Shown piece by piece: positions 26,435 through 35,519 of a stretch of DNA of 64,000 nucleotides. How positions within the stretch are numbered: position 1 is the stretch's first letter; every line of letters starts with the position of its first letter. The stretch lies in assembly GCF_001267925.1 (NCBI RefSeq), contig NZ_CP011409.1, forward strand, positions 4,030,001-4,094,000, given 5' to 3'. The position numbers and the translations under genes were made by a program. This DNA comes from Herbaspirillum hiltneri N3 (lineage in GTDB: Bacteria; Pseudomonadota; Gammaproteobacteria; Burkholderiales; Burkholderiaceae_D). The notes beneath the pieces are model-generated. The model saw only the letters and a list, made by a program, of their open reading frames with translations. It ran no database searches and had not been told where the DNA came from.

Positions 26435-26745
26435 CACAGGAGAATTTCGATGCGACGTTACGATATTGCAAGGGCGATAAAACTACCGCCGACGGTACCG
26501 TGAAAGCGGGAAACAGCAGCGACCGTCTTGGCGATCTTGGCGATCGCGAACAAGCCTACGAGCACGATCCGGTCTGGTGTCCTGCCTGTAAGACCATGGG
26601 CAAGATTATCTGCGTCGGTCCGCGCATTCCCTCGACCGGCTCCGATGGCCGTGAGGCGGCGTTGAGCGACGACTTATGCGTATGCCGTTGCGACCCCAGG
26701 CCGCGTTTGCTTGCTTCACAAAACACCTCCTATACCGAGATATAG
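26431..26745 (+). CDS. PAAR-domain T6SS spike-tip protein, apparently frameshifted near the start
   Basis: The 104-aa frame contains a PAAR-type GDKTTADGTV followed by EHDPVWCPACKTMGKIICVG and ALSDDLCVCRCDPRPRLLAS, giving Cys pairs that could hold the tip metal. The natural start seems to be the ATG at 26450, with CAGGAG upstream, reading MRRYDIA. That frame runs out unless one A is added after GCA at about 26470, which would give MRRYDIAKGDKTTADG. As written, only the ATG at 26431 stays open and supplies a non-family N-terminus. A 9-bp direct duplication (CTTGGCGAT) sits at 26527-26544. Confidence 0.65.
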   Translation: MTQENFDATLRYCKGDKTTADGTVKAGNSSDRLGDLGDREQAYEHDPVWCPACKTMGKIICVGPRIPSTGSDGREAALSDDLCVCRCDPRPRLLASQNTSYTEI

Positions 26746-26786
26746 GTCGTTGGCTTTTTTATTTTGACAATAACAAGTATTTCATC

Positions 26787-29700
26787 ATGCAAAAATTACG
26801 CTTAGACCTTCTATGTATTTTGATTTTCGCTGTCGTACTAGAGGCGGGGATCCGGATCTGGGGGAAGTTTTTTGGTATTACTACCCCCGAGTCCATCAGA
26901 CTATGGTCTTCAGTGATCGCTGGTAGCGCCTTGTTGTGTGCGCTGGTGATGTTGTTTGATGGATGGGGGCGGCTTTCCGACGCATGGCGCAATGTGATGA
27001 AATCCTTGAAGTTGAAGGTTCCCGTCGTGCGTCATGCCATGCCGGCTGGTTTTTATAACCGAGCGGCCGATATTGATACGTCCGCCGTCCCGCAAAAGAC
27101 GCCGAATGCTTCTCCTTTTGAGAATTTGCCCGGTCAGATGCGTGCGCGTCATGGTTGGCGTTGGCATTATCGCCAGCGTTTTCTGCTGTTGACTGGCGAT
27201 AATGCGGCGGTGACGAAATTGTTGCCGGAGCTGGAAGAACAGAGTTATGCGATCACGGAAGACGCTGTCCTGTTTTTTGCGCGCACCGATAGCGAAGGTC
27301 AGCCTGACGTGGCCTGGTTAAAGCAACTCTATAAACTACGTCGCCGTCGTCCGATTGATGCGGTAGTACTGACCGTGGGTCAGGCGAGTGCACTGGCTTC
27401 GACTCGCCGTGCCAGCAGCACCTATAGCTTGCTCTTGGCGCGTATTGCAGAAGAGCTACATTGGCGTGCGCCGGTGTTGGTGCTGGATCTGCATAGAAAC
27501 GATAAGCAGGATCATGGCGCCGTGGTGGGTAGTGAGTTTGCTCCGCATGCCGATGCCAGGGAAATTGAAGTAAGCTTGCTCTCGCTATGTCGCCGCCTGG
27601 CATCGATCACGGTGCAGCAATTGGGTGACAAGCGAGATGACCGCTACGCCGGAGAACTGTCGCAACGCCTTGAGGGCCGCAGTAAGGTTCTGGCGCCATG
27701 GATTGCCGGGCTGAATCAGGTCGTGACAGGTGCATTCTTTGCTCCCTTTCCCAATCCACACGGCGTGGCCACTGCAGGCAAAGATCCCATGAGCAGTGCC
27801 GATCTGCCTTTGTGGCGTCACTTGAGCAATGTCGTACGCACGCAACGCGGCCGTCGCGTCGGCGCTCACCCCGAAACAGTATTGAGCGTCATTACGCTGA
27901 CCGGCCTGGGCATCTGGATGACCGGCATGCTGGCCTCCGCCGTCATCAATCAAACCGACATCACGGCTCTGCAGCAAGTCGCACAGCGCCTTAAAAAGCC
28001 GCCGCAGGTCGCCAGCCGCTTGCGCGCGCTCCTCAACGTGCAACAGGAAATCAGCCGTTTCGAATACCGCACCGCGCATCATGCGCCGTTGCTGACGCGT
28101 TTTGGGTTGAATCGCGACAAGGAAATCCTGCAAGCACTGTGGGCGCCGTACCGTGAGGCCAGCCAGCACCTGCTGGTCGCACCCGTGCAACAAATGCTGG
28201 AAACCGAGTTGATCGACTTAGCGCAGCTGCGCAGCGATCAACTCGACAAGCAGGCCGGCAGCTTTGCGCTGGACGGTCATCAGGCACTTAAAAGTTACCT
28301 GATGCTGGCCGAGCCGCCACGCAGCGACACCGCATTCCTGACGCCGCAGCTGATTCGTCGCTGGCAGCTCGATGCTCATCTCCTGGCAGGCGAGCAGCGC
28401 GATCTGGGCGAACGCCTGCTGACCTTCTACAGCAACCATCTGGCCGCCCATCCTGACTGGAAAATCACCCCCAGCGCCGGCCTGGTGCAAGCGGCCCGCC
28501 AGACCTTGCTGGCCGCCATCGGCGTACAGCATGCCGACACCACGCTGTATCGCCATATCGTCACCGCCGCGACTGACAAGTATCCTGACCAGACGCTGGC
28601 GTCCCTGACCGTGGGGACCGACCCGCGCGGACTGATCCGCAACCACGCCATCGTGTCCGGCGTCTTCACCCGCCAGGCTTATGAAGGCGCCATCGCCCCG
28701 GCCATTGTCGAAGCCGCCAAACGCAATACGGTCGCCCGCGACTGGGTGTTGACCGGACAGGCGCAGCCAGCAACGCAGACCCCGGACCAATCGCCGCAAG
28801 CCTTGCAGGCCGCCTTGACCGCACAATACTTTGCCGAGTACGCCGAGCAATGGCAGATGTTCATGAACAACGTGCAATGGGAGGCAGCCCCGACCATGCC
28901 GGCGGCCATTGAACAATTGAAGTTGATGACTGATGCGCGCCAGTCGCCGGTCATCGCCCTGATGAAATCCTTGCAGTACCAGGGGACTGCCGGTGTGCGG
29001 CAGGCATCCTTGTCCGACACGCTGGTGGCCAAGGCACAAGACCTTCTCACCGCCACCAAAGCCACGACGCCGCCAGCCCTGCAAAATGACCCGGCCGGAC
29101 CGCTGGGCAGCACCTTCAGCCCGGTATTGCGCCTGATCGGCAACGCCGACGGCAATGGCAATGGTAATGGCAATGGTAATGGCGGCGCCGACAGCACGAA
29201 CACCCATGTGCCAGCCAACAGCGACCTGAGCCTGCAACGGTATCTGGACCGCATCAGCGCCTTGCGCCTGCGACTGCAACAGATCAACAGCAGTCCCGAC
29301 GCCGAAGCACAAGCCAAACAACTGGCCTTATCGCTATTTCAGGGAAAAGGTTCCGAACTGGCCGACACGCAAGCCTATGCGCAACTGGTCGCCGCCAGTC
29401 TGGGCGAACAATGGGCCAGCATGGGGGATGCACTGTTCGTGCGGCCCGTCGTGCAAGCCACGCAGACGGTATTGCAACCGGCGCAGGCCGGCTTGAACGA
29501 AGCCTGGAACAACACCGTCGCGGCAGCCTGGTACAAGGCATTCAGCGGCCGCTACCCATTTGCTCAAACCGACAACGATGCCTCCTTGCCGGAACTGGCC
29601 CGATTCCTGAGACCGCAAAGCGGTTTGATTGCGAGCTTCCTGCAGTCGCAACTGGCGGGCGTGCTGGAGTTGCAAGCAGACCAATGGGTACCCCACGCCG

Positions 29701-30317
29701 GCAGCAAACTCAATTTCGATCCAGGCTTTCTGGCAGCAATCAATACGCTGCAACGCCTTGGTGCACGCCTGCTGGTGCAAGGAGAGCCGCAATACCGCTT
29801 TGAACTCAAACCGATGCCCACGCCAGGCATTGAGGACAGCACGCTGATCATCGATGCCCAGAAGCTGCGCTACCGCAACGGACCCCAGACATGGCAAAAC
29901 CTGGTGTGGCCGGTCAACCAGACGCAGGATGCCGGCACGCTCCTGCAATGGCAGACCGACCAAGCCGGTACCAACAAGCACTATGAGTTCTCCGGTCGCT
30001 GGGCCTTGGTGCGTCTCTTGGAGCGCGCCCGCATCGAACCGATCGACAGCGCCACCTATCAACTGACCTGGCAGGCGACACCCGACGTACCAGTAATCAG
30101 TGCACCAGTGATCAGCTCCGCCTCCAAGCTTGATCCAGACAACCTGATGCCGCGCGCACCGATGGCGCCAGCCTCTGCCGAGCTGGTGTATCCCTTGTCG
30201 TATGTGATGCGTACCGAAGCCGGACGCGGGCCACTGGAAATGCTGGCTTTGCGTGATTTTGCGTTGCCGTCGCGGATTTTTGTGGCGGCGTCGCGTGGTG
30301 CCGCCACCAGAAAGTGA
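26787..30317 (+). CDS. tssM: T6SS inner-membrane complex protein TssM (IcmF/VasK-like)
   Basis: 1176 aa, normal length. It would form the T6SS membrane complex with TssJ and TssL. TM helices are near residues 6-24, 37-54 and about 365-385, with a large periplasmic C-terminal part. The cytoplasmic domain shows an IcmF-like layout (ITEDAVLFFARTD, then RRRPIDAVVLTVGQASAL), but the Walker A GxxxxGKT is absent; the place is taken by LLLTGDNAAVTKLL. A six-unit Gly-Asn run near residue 790 is encoded by a hexanucleotide repeat. The start MQKLRLDLL lacks a clear Shine-Dalgarno, and the first 250 nt are A+T-rich. It overlaps the next gene region tightly. Confidence 0.82.
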   Translation: MQKLRLDLLCILIFAVVLEAGIRIWGKFFGITTPESIRLWSSVIAGSALLCALVMLFDGWGRLSDAWRNVMKSLKLKVPVVRHAMPAGFYNRAADIDTSAVPQKTPNASPFENLPGQMRARHGWRWHYRQRFLLLTGDNAAVTKLLPELEEQSYAITEDAVLFFARTDSEGQPDVAWLKQLYKLRRRRPIDAVVLTVGQASALASTRRASSTYSLLLARIAEELHWRAPVLVLDLHRNDKQDHGAVVGSEFAPHADAREIEVSLLSLCRRLASITVQQLGDKRDDRYAGELSQRLEGRSKVLAPWIAGLNQVVTGAFFAPFPNPHGVATAGKDPMSSADLPLWRHLSNVVRTQRGRRVGAHPETVLSVITLTGLGIWMTGMLASAVINQTDITALQQVAQRLKKPPQVASRLRALLNVQQEISRFEYRTAHHAPLLTRFGLNRDKEILQALWAPYREASQHLLVAPVQQMLETELIDLAQLRSDQLDKQAGSFALDGHQALKSYLMLAEPPRSDTAFLTPQLIRRWQLDAHLLAGEQRDLGERLLTFYSNHLAAHPDWKITPSAGLVQAARQTLLAAIGVQHADTTLYRHIVTAATDKYPDQTLASLTVGTDPRGLIRNHAIVSGVFTRQAYEGAIAPAIVEAAKRNTVARDWVLTGQAQPATQTPDQSPQALQAALTAQYFAEYAEQWQMFMNNVQWEAAPTMPAAIEQLKLMTDARQSPVIALMKSLQYQGTAGVRQASLSDTLVAKAQDLLTATKATTPPALQNDPAGPLGSTFSPVLRLIGNADGNGNGNGNGNGGADSTNTHVPANSDLSLQRYLDRISALRLRLQQINSSPDAEAQAKQLALSLFQGKGSELADTQAYAQLVAASLGEQWASMGDALFVRPVVQATQTVLQPAQAGLNEAWNNTVAAAWYKAFSGRYPFAQTDNDASLPELARFLRPQSGLIASFLQSQLAGVLELQADQWVPHAGSKLNFDPGFLAAINTLQRLGARLLVQGEPQYRFELKPMPTPGIEDSTLIIDAQKLRYRNGPQTWQNLVWPVNQTQDAGTLLQWQTDQAGTNKHYEFSGRWALVRLLERARIEPIDSATYQLTWQATPDVPVISAPVISSASKLDPDNLMPRAPMAPASAELVYPLSYVMRTEAGRGPLEMLALRDFALPSRIFVAASRGAATRK
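29150..29185 (+). repeat. Hexanucleotide repeat inside tssM
   Basis: Alternating GGCAAT and GGTAAT units encode (Gly-Asn)5-6, probably a flexible linker. It is in frame, so slippage would change linker length without a frameshift. Confidence 0.8.
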
Positions 30318-30322
30318 ACATC

Positions 30323-31897
30323 ATGATGAACAAACTCTTGCATGCTTTGTTCGGCAGTCGCCCCCCTACCGATCTGGCACGTTCCACACAAGCGCGCTGG
30401 GATGACTGGTTGCAGCCGATCAGTCCGGACTCGCCTATAGGCGGCGACCTGACTTATGACGACGACTTTTTAGCCATCAAGGAAGAAGTCGCTAAATTCT
30501 CCGATATCGACGACACCCTGATCGTCGACAGCGCCGAACGCCTGTTAAAACACAGCGCCAAGGATGTGCGTCCGGCCGTGTATTACGTCTACGGGCGTCT
30601 GCGTCAAGAGGGTGCGGAAGGGCTGGCCTCGGGCCTGGAGCTGCTCTCGGCGCTGGTGGATCGCTTCGGCGATCAACTGCTGCCGCGACGCGCCGAAAGC
30701 CGCAAGGTCGCCTTGGAATGGCTAACCGGCGCCACCTTCGCCAATCGCCTGGAGCGCGTGCAAGGTCTGGAAGGCGTGCTGCTGGAACGCAGTTTGTCGG
30801 CGCTGGCCTTGCTCACCGAGCGCACGGCAACATGGCCCGAAGCGGCGCGGCCGGAACTTGATGGACTGTACCGCCGCTTTGAATCCTGCATGGAAAACGC
30901 ACACGAATCCCCCTTGTCTGCCGTGTCGGCACCGAGTGCTCCGGGCGTCAATACCGCCTTACCCGCTGCCGGTGAGATTGCTTCCAGCCGCGACCTGCTG
31001 GAACGCGCCCGGCAGATGGCCTTGTTCTTGCGCGAGCAGCCGCACGGCTATCTGGCTGCGTATCGCCTGTTGCGCTGTGTGCGTTGGGACACGTTAATTG
31101 ACGTGCCGCCGCATGACATCAGCGGCAAGACCCGCCTGGTCGCGCCGCGCACCGAACTGCGCGCGCAATTAAAACGCCTGCTGCTGCAAAAGCAATGGCC
31201 GGAACTGCTCGACCGCGTGGAACAGGCATTCGCCGAAGGCGCCAATCATTTCTGGCTGGATTTGCAGTACTACGCGCATACGGCGCAAGAACATGGCGGC
31301 GGAGATTATGCGCAGGCCCGCGATCTGGCCGCCACCGATTGCGCCTTGATGCTGGGACGCTTGCCAGGTATTGAGAGGCTGTCCTTTGACGACGGTACGC
31401 CATTCGCTGAAGACGTGACACTGGAATGGATCGCGCGCCATGCCACAGTACGCGACATCGAACGCGGCGAACCGGTTGCGCCTGTCGCCGTGACATCCGG
31501 TCACGTCGACTGGGCTGAAATGGAGGCGCAAGCCAACGACATGTTGGCGCAGCGAGGACTGGAGACGGCCTTCGCGTGGTTGCAAGGCTTGCCTTCCCAG
31601 AAAGGCGAACGCGACTACTTTCTCCGGCAACTGGTGATGGCGCGCGTGGCCGAACGCGCCGAGCGGCAAGACACGGCGGTGCATCTACTGACGACTGCCG
31701 ATGCCACAGCCCAGCGTTACATGTTGTATGCCTGGGAACCAGCATTGGCCTTTGATGCCAAGTTGCACCTGCTGCGCTTACTCAAGCTGCGCGTCAGCCG
31801 CAAGGACGCAGACAAAGCCGTCATCGTCCCGCGCATGGATGTACTAGCTGGCGAGTTGACAGCGCTGGACCCGGCGCGTGCTGTTGGCTTGGCTTGA
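30323..31897 (+). CDS. tssA: T6SS protein TssA (ImpA N-terminal domain, VasJ-like)
   Basis: About 524 aa. The N-terminal ImpA-related domain is recognised from WLQPISPDSPIGGDLTYDDDF and YVYGRLRQEGAEGLASGLEL. The C-terminal half contains SGHVDWAEMEAQANDMLAQRG and QGLPSQKGERDYFLRQL, typical of the longer TssA class. TssA proteins organise baseplate and sheath assembly. A GTG at 30314 and the ATGs at 30323 and 30326 are alternative starts; the ATG at 30323 is 5 nt after the tssM stop. Confidence 0.85.
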   Translation: MMNKLLHALFGSRPPTDLARSTQARWDDWLQPISPDSPIGGDLTYDDDFLAIKEEVAKFSDIDDTLIVDSAERLLKHSAKDVRPAVYYVYGRLRQEGAEGLASGLELLSALVDRFGDQLLPRRAESRKVALEWLTGATFANRLERVQGLEGVLLERSLSALALLTERTATWPEAARPELDGLYRRFESCMENAHESPLSAVSAPSAPGVNTALPAAGEIASSRDLLERARQMALFLREQPHGYLAAYRLLRCVRWDTLIDVPPHDISGKTRLVAPRTELRAQLKRLLLQKQWPELLDRVEQAFAEGANHFWLDLQYYAHTAQEHGGGDYAQARDLAATDCALMLGRLPGIERLSFDDGTPFAEDVTLEWIARHATVRDIERGEPVAPVAVTSGHVDWAEMEAQANDMLAQRGLETAFAWLQGLPSQKGERDYFLRQLVMARVAERAERQDTAVHLLTTADATAQRYMLYAWEPALAFDAKLHLLRLLKLRVSRKDADKAVIVPRMDVLAGELTALDPARAVGLA

Positions 31898-31916
31898 CCC
31901 TAACCCTCCTCACACG

Positions 31917-33716
31917 ATGACCACACCCACCAAAGACCACGACATCCTGCGCTACTACGAAGCAGAAATGCGCTACCTGCGCGAAGCCGGCAAGGAATTT
32001 GCACAGGCTCACCCCGACCGTGCGCGCATGCTCAATATCGACCGAGTTGGCGAGCGCGACCCGCATGTCGAACGTTTGTTTGAGGGCTTTGCCTTTTTGA
32101 TGGGACGCCTGCGCCACAAACTCGACGATGAGTTGCCGGAGCTGACCGAAGGACTGGTCAGCATGCTGTGGCCGCATTATCTGCGCATGATTCCCTCCCT
32201 GTCGATTCTGGAGCTCACGCCGGAATATGGCGTTCTGCAACGGCATGAGGTACTGGAAGCCGGCCTGGAGGCGGTCTCCGACCCCATTGGCGAGGAGAGC
32301 GTCGAGTGCATCTATCGGACGACGCAAGACGTCGATTTGTACCCCCTGAAATTGATCGAGGCGGCGCCGCTGACGCGGGACGACGGCCGTTCTGTCATCC
32401 GCCTGCGCCTGGCTGTACAGGGACAAGCACAGCGCGAGTTGCTGACTGTGCCGCGCCTGCGGCTGTATCTGAACGCCGACCGTCCGGTGGCTCTGGCGTT
32501 ATATAAGGCCTTGACGGCAGCGCCGCTGGCCGTGCAAGTACGTGTGCCGGGGCATCCTGCCCATGCTCCCGGCGCACCGCAGCTCATGCCGGACTTGCGG
32601 CTGGAGCCTGCCGGCTTTGCCGCTGACCAGCGGCTATGGCCGAAGGCTGACAATGCCTTCGGCGGCTATCAGCTGTTGCTGGAATATTTCACCTTTCCGG
32701 AAAAATTCATGTTCGTCGATCTACTCGGACTGGACATGCAGACCATTCCTCTGGATGCGCCGTATTTCGATGTGGAAGTGGTATTGGAAAAATCCTATCC
32801 GGACGACATGCGCTTTGGCACCGACAACGTGCGTTTGTACTGTACACCGATGGTGAATCTTTTTGAGCTGGAAGCCGATCCGATCAGCGCCACCCATCTG
32901 GAGACTGAGTATCGGGTACATGCCATGGCGCATCACGGCGAGCACGTTGAGGTGTATGCGGTCGAGTCGGTACGCGGCTTTGAGGTTGCATCGGGCGAGC
33001 GTTTTGAATACGCGCCGTTTGCCGCGTTCCGTCATCGCGGCGGCATGCTACGCCACGATATGCCGGAGCGGTATTTCCATACGCGTATGCGGCGCGGCCC
33101 GTCGGGCAATGTCGACGCCTGGCTGGTGCTGGGCGGACATCTCTGGGAACAGCAGGATCGTTTGCCGCAGGAAATTCTGTCGCTGTCGGTCACAGGAACC
33201 AATGGCATGCTGCCACGTAAAGGATGGCGAGAAGCAGGAATCCGCCGCATGCGCGGTGGCTTTGCCAATGTGAGCGCGGTGCGCAATCTGACTGCACCCA
33301 CCTTGCCGGTGTATCCACCGACCGGCGACCGTTTTCATTGGCGTGTGCTGTCGCATCTGGCGCCCAATTATCTGTCCTTGCTCGATGCCGAGATATTGCG
33401 CGGCAGTCTGGCGTTGTATGACTGGACGGAAGGCGAGATGAACAAACGCCGCATCGACGCCATTATCGATGTGCGTCATCGTCCTCTGCAAAAGCTGGAC
33501 AAGGGCGGGTTGCTGCGCGGCGTGGAAATTGAAGTCACCCTGAACGGCAACCAGTTTGCCGGCGAGGGGGATATTGAATTATTCGGCGAGATGCTGAACC
33601 GTTTCCTGTCGCTGTATGCCACCTTAAATCTGTACACCCGGCTGGTGGTCGTGGCGCAACCGAGCGGCCGACGACTCATCTGGGGCGATACCAAAGGCGA
33701 AGGAGCACCGTTTTGA
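31917..33716 (+). CDS. tssF: T6SS baseplate protein TssF (ImpG/VasA)
   Basis: 599 aa, the usual size for this wedge subunit. The N-terminal ILRYYEAEMRYLREAGKEFA and HPDRARMLNIDRVGERDPHV are highly characteristic, followed by GFAFLMGRLRHKLDDELPEL and MLWPHYLRMIPS. It assembles with TssE, TssG and TssK in the baseplate. It starts 19 nt after the tssA stop and overlaps tssG by 4 nt. Confidence 0.93.
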   Translation: MTTPTKDHDILRYYEAEMRYLREAGKEFAQAHPDRARMLNIDRVGERDPHVERLFEGFAFLMGRLRHKLDDELPELTEGLVSMLWPHYLRMIPSLSILELTPEYGVLQRHEVLEAGLEAVSDPIGEESVECIYRTTQDVDLYPLKLIEAAPLTRDDGRSVIRLRLAVQGQAQRELLTVPRLRLYLNADRPVALALYKALTAAPLAVQVRVPGHPAHAPGAPQLMPDLRLEPAGFAADQRLWPKADNAFGGYQLLLEYFTFPEKFMFVDLLGLDMQTIPLDAPYFDVEVVLEKSYPDDMRFGTDNVRLYCTPMVNLFELEADPISATHLETEYRVHAMAHHGEHVEVYAVESVRGFEVASGERFEYAPFAAFRHRGGMLRHDMPERYFHTRMRRGPSGNVDAWLVLGGHLWEQQDRLPQEILSLSVTGTNGMLPRKGWREAGIRRMRGGFANVSAVRNLTAPTLPVYPPTGDRFHWRVLSHLAPNYLSLLDAEILRGSLALYDWTEGEMNKRRIDAIIDVRHRPLQKLDKGGLLRGVEIEVTLNGNQFAGEGDIELFGEMLNRFLSLYATLNLYTRLVVVAQPSGRRLIWGDTKGEGAPF

Positions 33717-34762
33717 ATGCGCCTTATCTGACGCCGACACCGGTCGTCCGCGGTGAGTCTGACCGGCCTTTGCTGCCCGCCTTGCTGGAGCAGGCGCCGC
33801 AGATGAATTTTTTTCGGTTCTGCGAATTACTGGAGCTGGCCGCACCGCACCTTCCTGCCTTGGGCAGCAGCGATTCGCCGACTCTGGAGCCGGTGCGTTT
33901 TCGGTCGCGCAAGCGTCTGGGATTTTCCAACCGGGAAATCGATACGATCGAGCGCGATGACGATGATCCGACAGCGCCGCCGTCGGTACGCACGACGTTT
34001 TTGGGCTTGTATGGCGTCGATGCGCGCATGCCCGCGTATTTCATCGATGAAATCGCCCAGAACCGCGAAGGCGCCGAACCGCTGGCGGCATTTTTGGACA
34101 TGTTTCACCATCGTATCGTCACGCAGTTTTACCGGGTATGGCGCAAGTATCGGTATCCGGCCGGATTCAGGTCCAATGGGCAAGACGACATCTCGCGCTA
34201 TTTGTTGAGTTTTGCTGGGTTGGGGATCGGCAACGCCGCCAAGACGCAACAACATGTCGGTACGCGTAAATTACTTTCGATGCTGGGCCTGGCGGGGCAA
34301 AAGACACGCACTGCGGAAGGATTAATCGGGGTCTTGCAGCATGCGGTCCCGGATGCGCAGATTGAGGTGGAAGAGTTTCATCCGGTATGGATTCACTTGA
34401 CTGACTTTGAGCGCATGCCGTTGGGACAAAACTGCGTCCTGGGTCGTGGCTTTTACGATCGTGCCAACGCGATCCGGGTGGTGCTGCGTCCGCAGTCGCG
34501 GGAGTCGGTACTTGGCTTGATGCCGGGGAAAGCGCAACACAAGGAGGTGATGGCCTTGTTGCAGTTCTATCTTGGCTATGAGGCGCAGGCGCACCTGCAC
34601 ATGGAGGTCAGACCGGAACTGATGCCCGCGCCGGCCTTGAATTCGAGCGACGTGCGGCTAGGGTATTCAAGCAGATTGCCCGATCCCGCATTGGTAAATA
34701 AAAATGACCGTGCCGTGCGCGTTCAGCTCGGTATTTATGACGGATCGGGAACGGCACATTGA
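33713..34762 (+). CDS. tssG: T6SS baseplate protein TssG (ImpH/VasB)
   Basis: 349 aa. The core FFRFCELLELAAPHLPALG, FRSRKRLGFSNREID and TFLGLYGVDARMPAYFIDEI, and the C-terminal LLQFYLGYEAQAHLHME, are TssG landmarks. The start is a TTG at 33713 that overlaps the tssF stop (TTGA); AAGGAG 7 nt upstream supports it. No in-frame ATG gives a full N-terminus. Confidence 0.92.
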   Translation: MNAPYLTPTPVVRGESDRPLLPALLEQAPQMNFFRFCELLELAAPHLPALGSSDSPTLEPVRFRSRKRLGFSNREIDTIERDDDDPTAPPSVRTTFLGLYGVDARMPAYFIDEIAQNREGAEPLAAFLDMFHHRIVTQFYRVWRKYRYPAGFRSNGQDDISRYLLSFAGLGIGNAAKTQQHVGTRKLLSMLGLAGQKTRTAEGLIGVLQHAVPDAQIEVEEFHPVWIHLTDFERMPLGQNCVLGRGFYDRANAIRVVLRPQSRESVLGLMPGKAQHKEVMALLQFYLGYEAQAHLHMEVRPELMPAPALNSSDVRLGYSSRLPDPALVNKNDRAVRVQLGIYDGSGTAH

Positions 34763-34793
34763 AGTGTTCAACAAAGATAAAAGGAATCAAATC

Positions 34794-35312
34794 ATGAGAA
34801 ATCAATTTAAAATCGGCGCGACGACATGCGTGCTCGTTGGGCTTGCCGGTTGTGGTGCTTTTCAAGCGACCAAAGACAGCGCCGTGGATGCAGCGAAATG
34901 GGCCTTCACGACGCAAATCAAGACGATGAATATCGATCTGCTTGCGCGTTCGTCGTTGAACCCGGACAGCGGCGGGCGTTCATTGTCGACGGTGGTGCGG
35001 ATTTATCAATTGAAGACCGCAAAGAATTTTGAGAAGCTGGACTATATGCAATTGCAGCGCGATGACATTGACGCTTTGAAGCCGGATTTGTTGGCGACCA
35101 AAGATATTGTGTTGCGTCCGGACGCCAATGCCAGCATCAGTGAAGCAATGAACAGCGAAGCGGAATACGTGGGTGTCGTTGCCTTCTTCCGTGATATGGA
35201 TAAAACCTCGCAATGGAAACTGATCCTGCCGAAAAAGCAGTGGAAGAAAACCGATCCGGTAAAGATAGAAGTTCGGGAGAGCGTTCTGGAACTGCAAGCT
35301 AGCGAGAGTTGA
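34794..35312 (+). CDS. tssJ: T6SS outer-membrane lipoprotein TssJ (VasD)
   Basis: 172-aa lipoprotein with lipobox LAGC (Cys20) that anchors the TssJLM complex. The mature part has VVRIYQLKTAKNFEKLDYMQL and a transthyretin-like strand pattern ending VKIEVRESVLEL. AAAGGA precedes the ATG at 34794; the longer frame overlaps tssG. It is the last T6SS gene here. tssK and tssL, which often follow tssJ, are missing; a transposase relic follows instead. Confidence 0.87.
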   Translation: MRNQFKIGATTCVLVGLAGCGAFQATKDSAVDAAKWAFTTQIKTMNIDLLARSSLNPDSGGRSLSTVVRIYQLKTAKNFEKLDYMQLQRDDIDALKPDLLATKDIVLRPDANASISEAMNSEAEYVGVVAFFRDMDKTSQWKLILPKKQWKKTDPVKIEVRESVLELQASES

Positions 35313-35317
35313 GCCTC

Positions 35318-35434
35318 TTAAGTGCGTCGTTGAACCAAGTCACGCATTGGCCGCAACCGATGCTCCTTCGACACAAAGTCTTCCAACTTGGCACCTGTGA
35401 ACAGGATTTCCTGCATTTCATCACTTCCCCGCAT
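35318..35434 (-). mobile_element. Transposase N-terminal remnant (38 codons)
   Basis: A minus-strand frame beginning MRGSDEMQEILFTGAKLEDF and ending RLRPMRDLVQRRT resembles the opening of IS1182/IS5-type transposases (pattern LF...LED.V...H.LR.IR.LV). It stops after 38 residues, where a complete transposase would be several hundred long. No inverted repeats of a full IS are evident. It lies 6 nt after the tssJ stop, at the edge of the T6SS island. The family assignment is from memory. Confidence 0.6.
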
Positions 35435-35519
35435 CGTATTCTTCCCAGAATAAAAACACGATATCAATAACGGCCGCATCGTAAACTCTGCTTACATTGG
35501 GAAAAATTTCAACAGTCTA

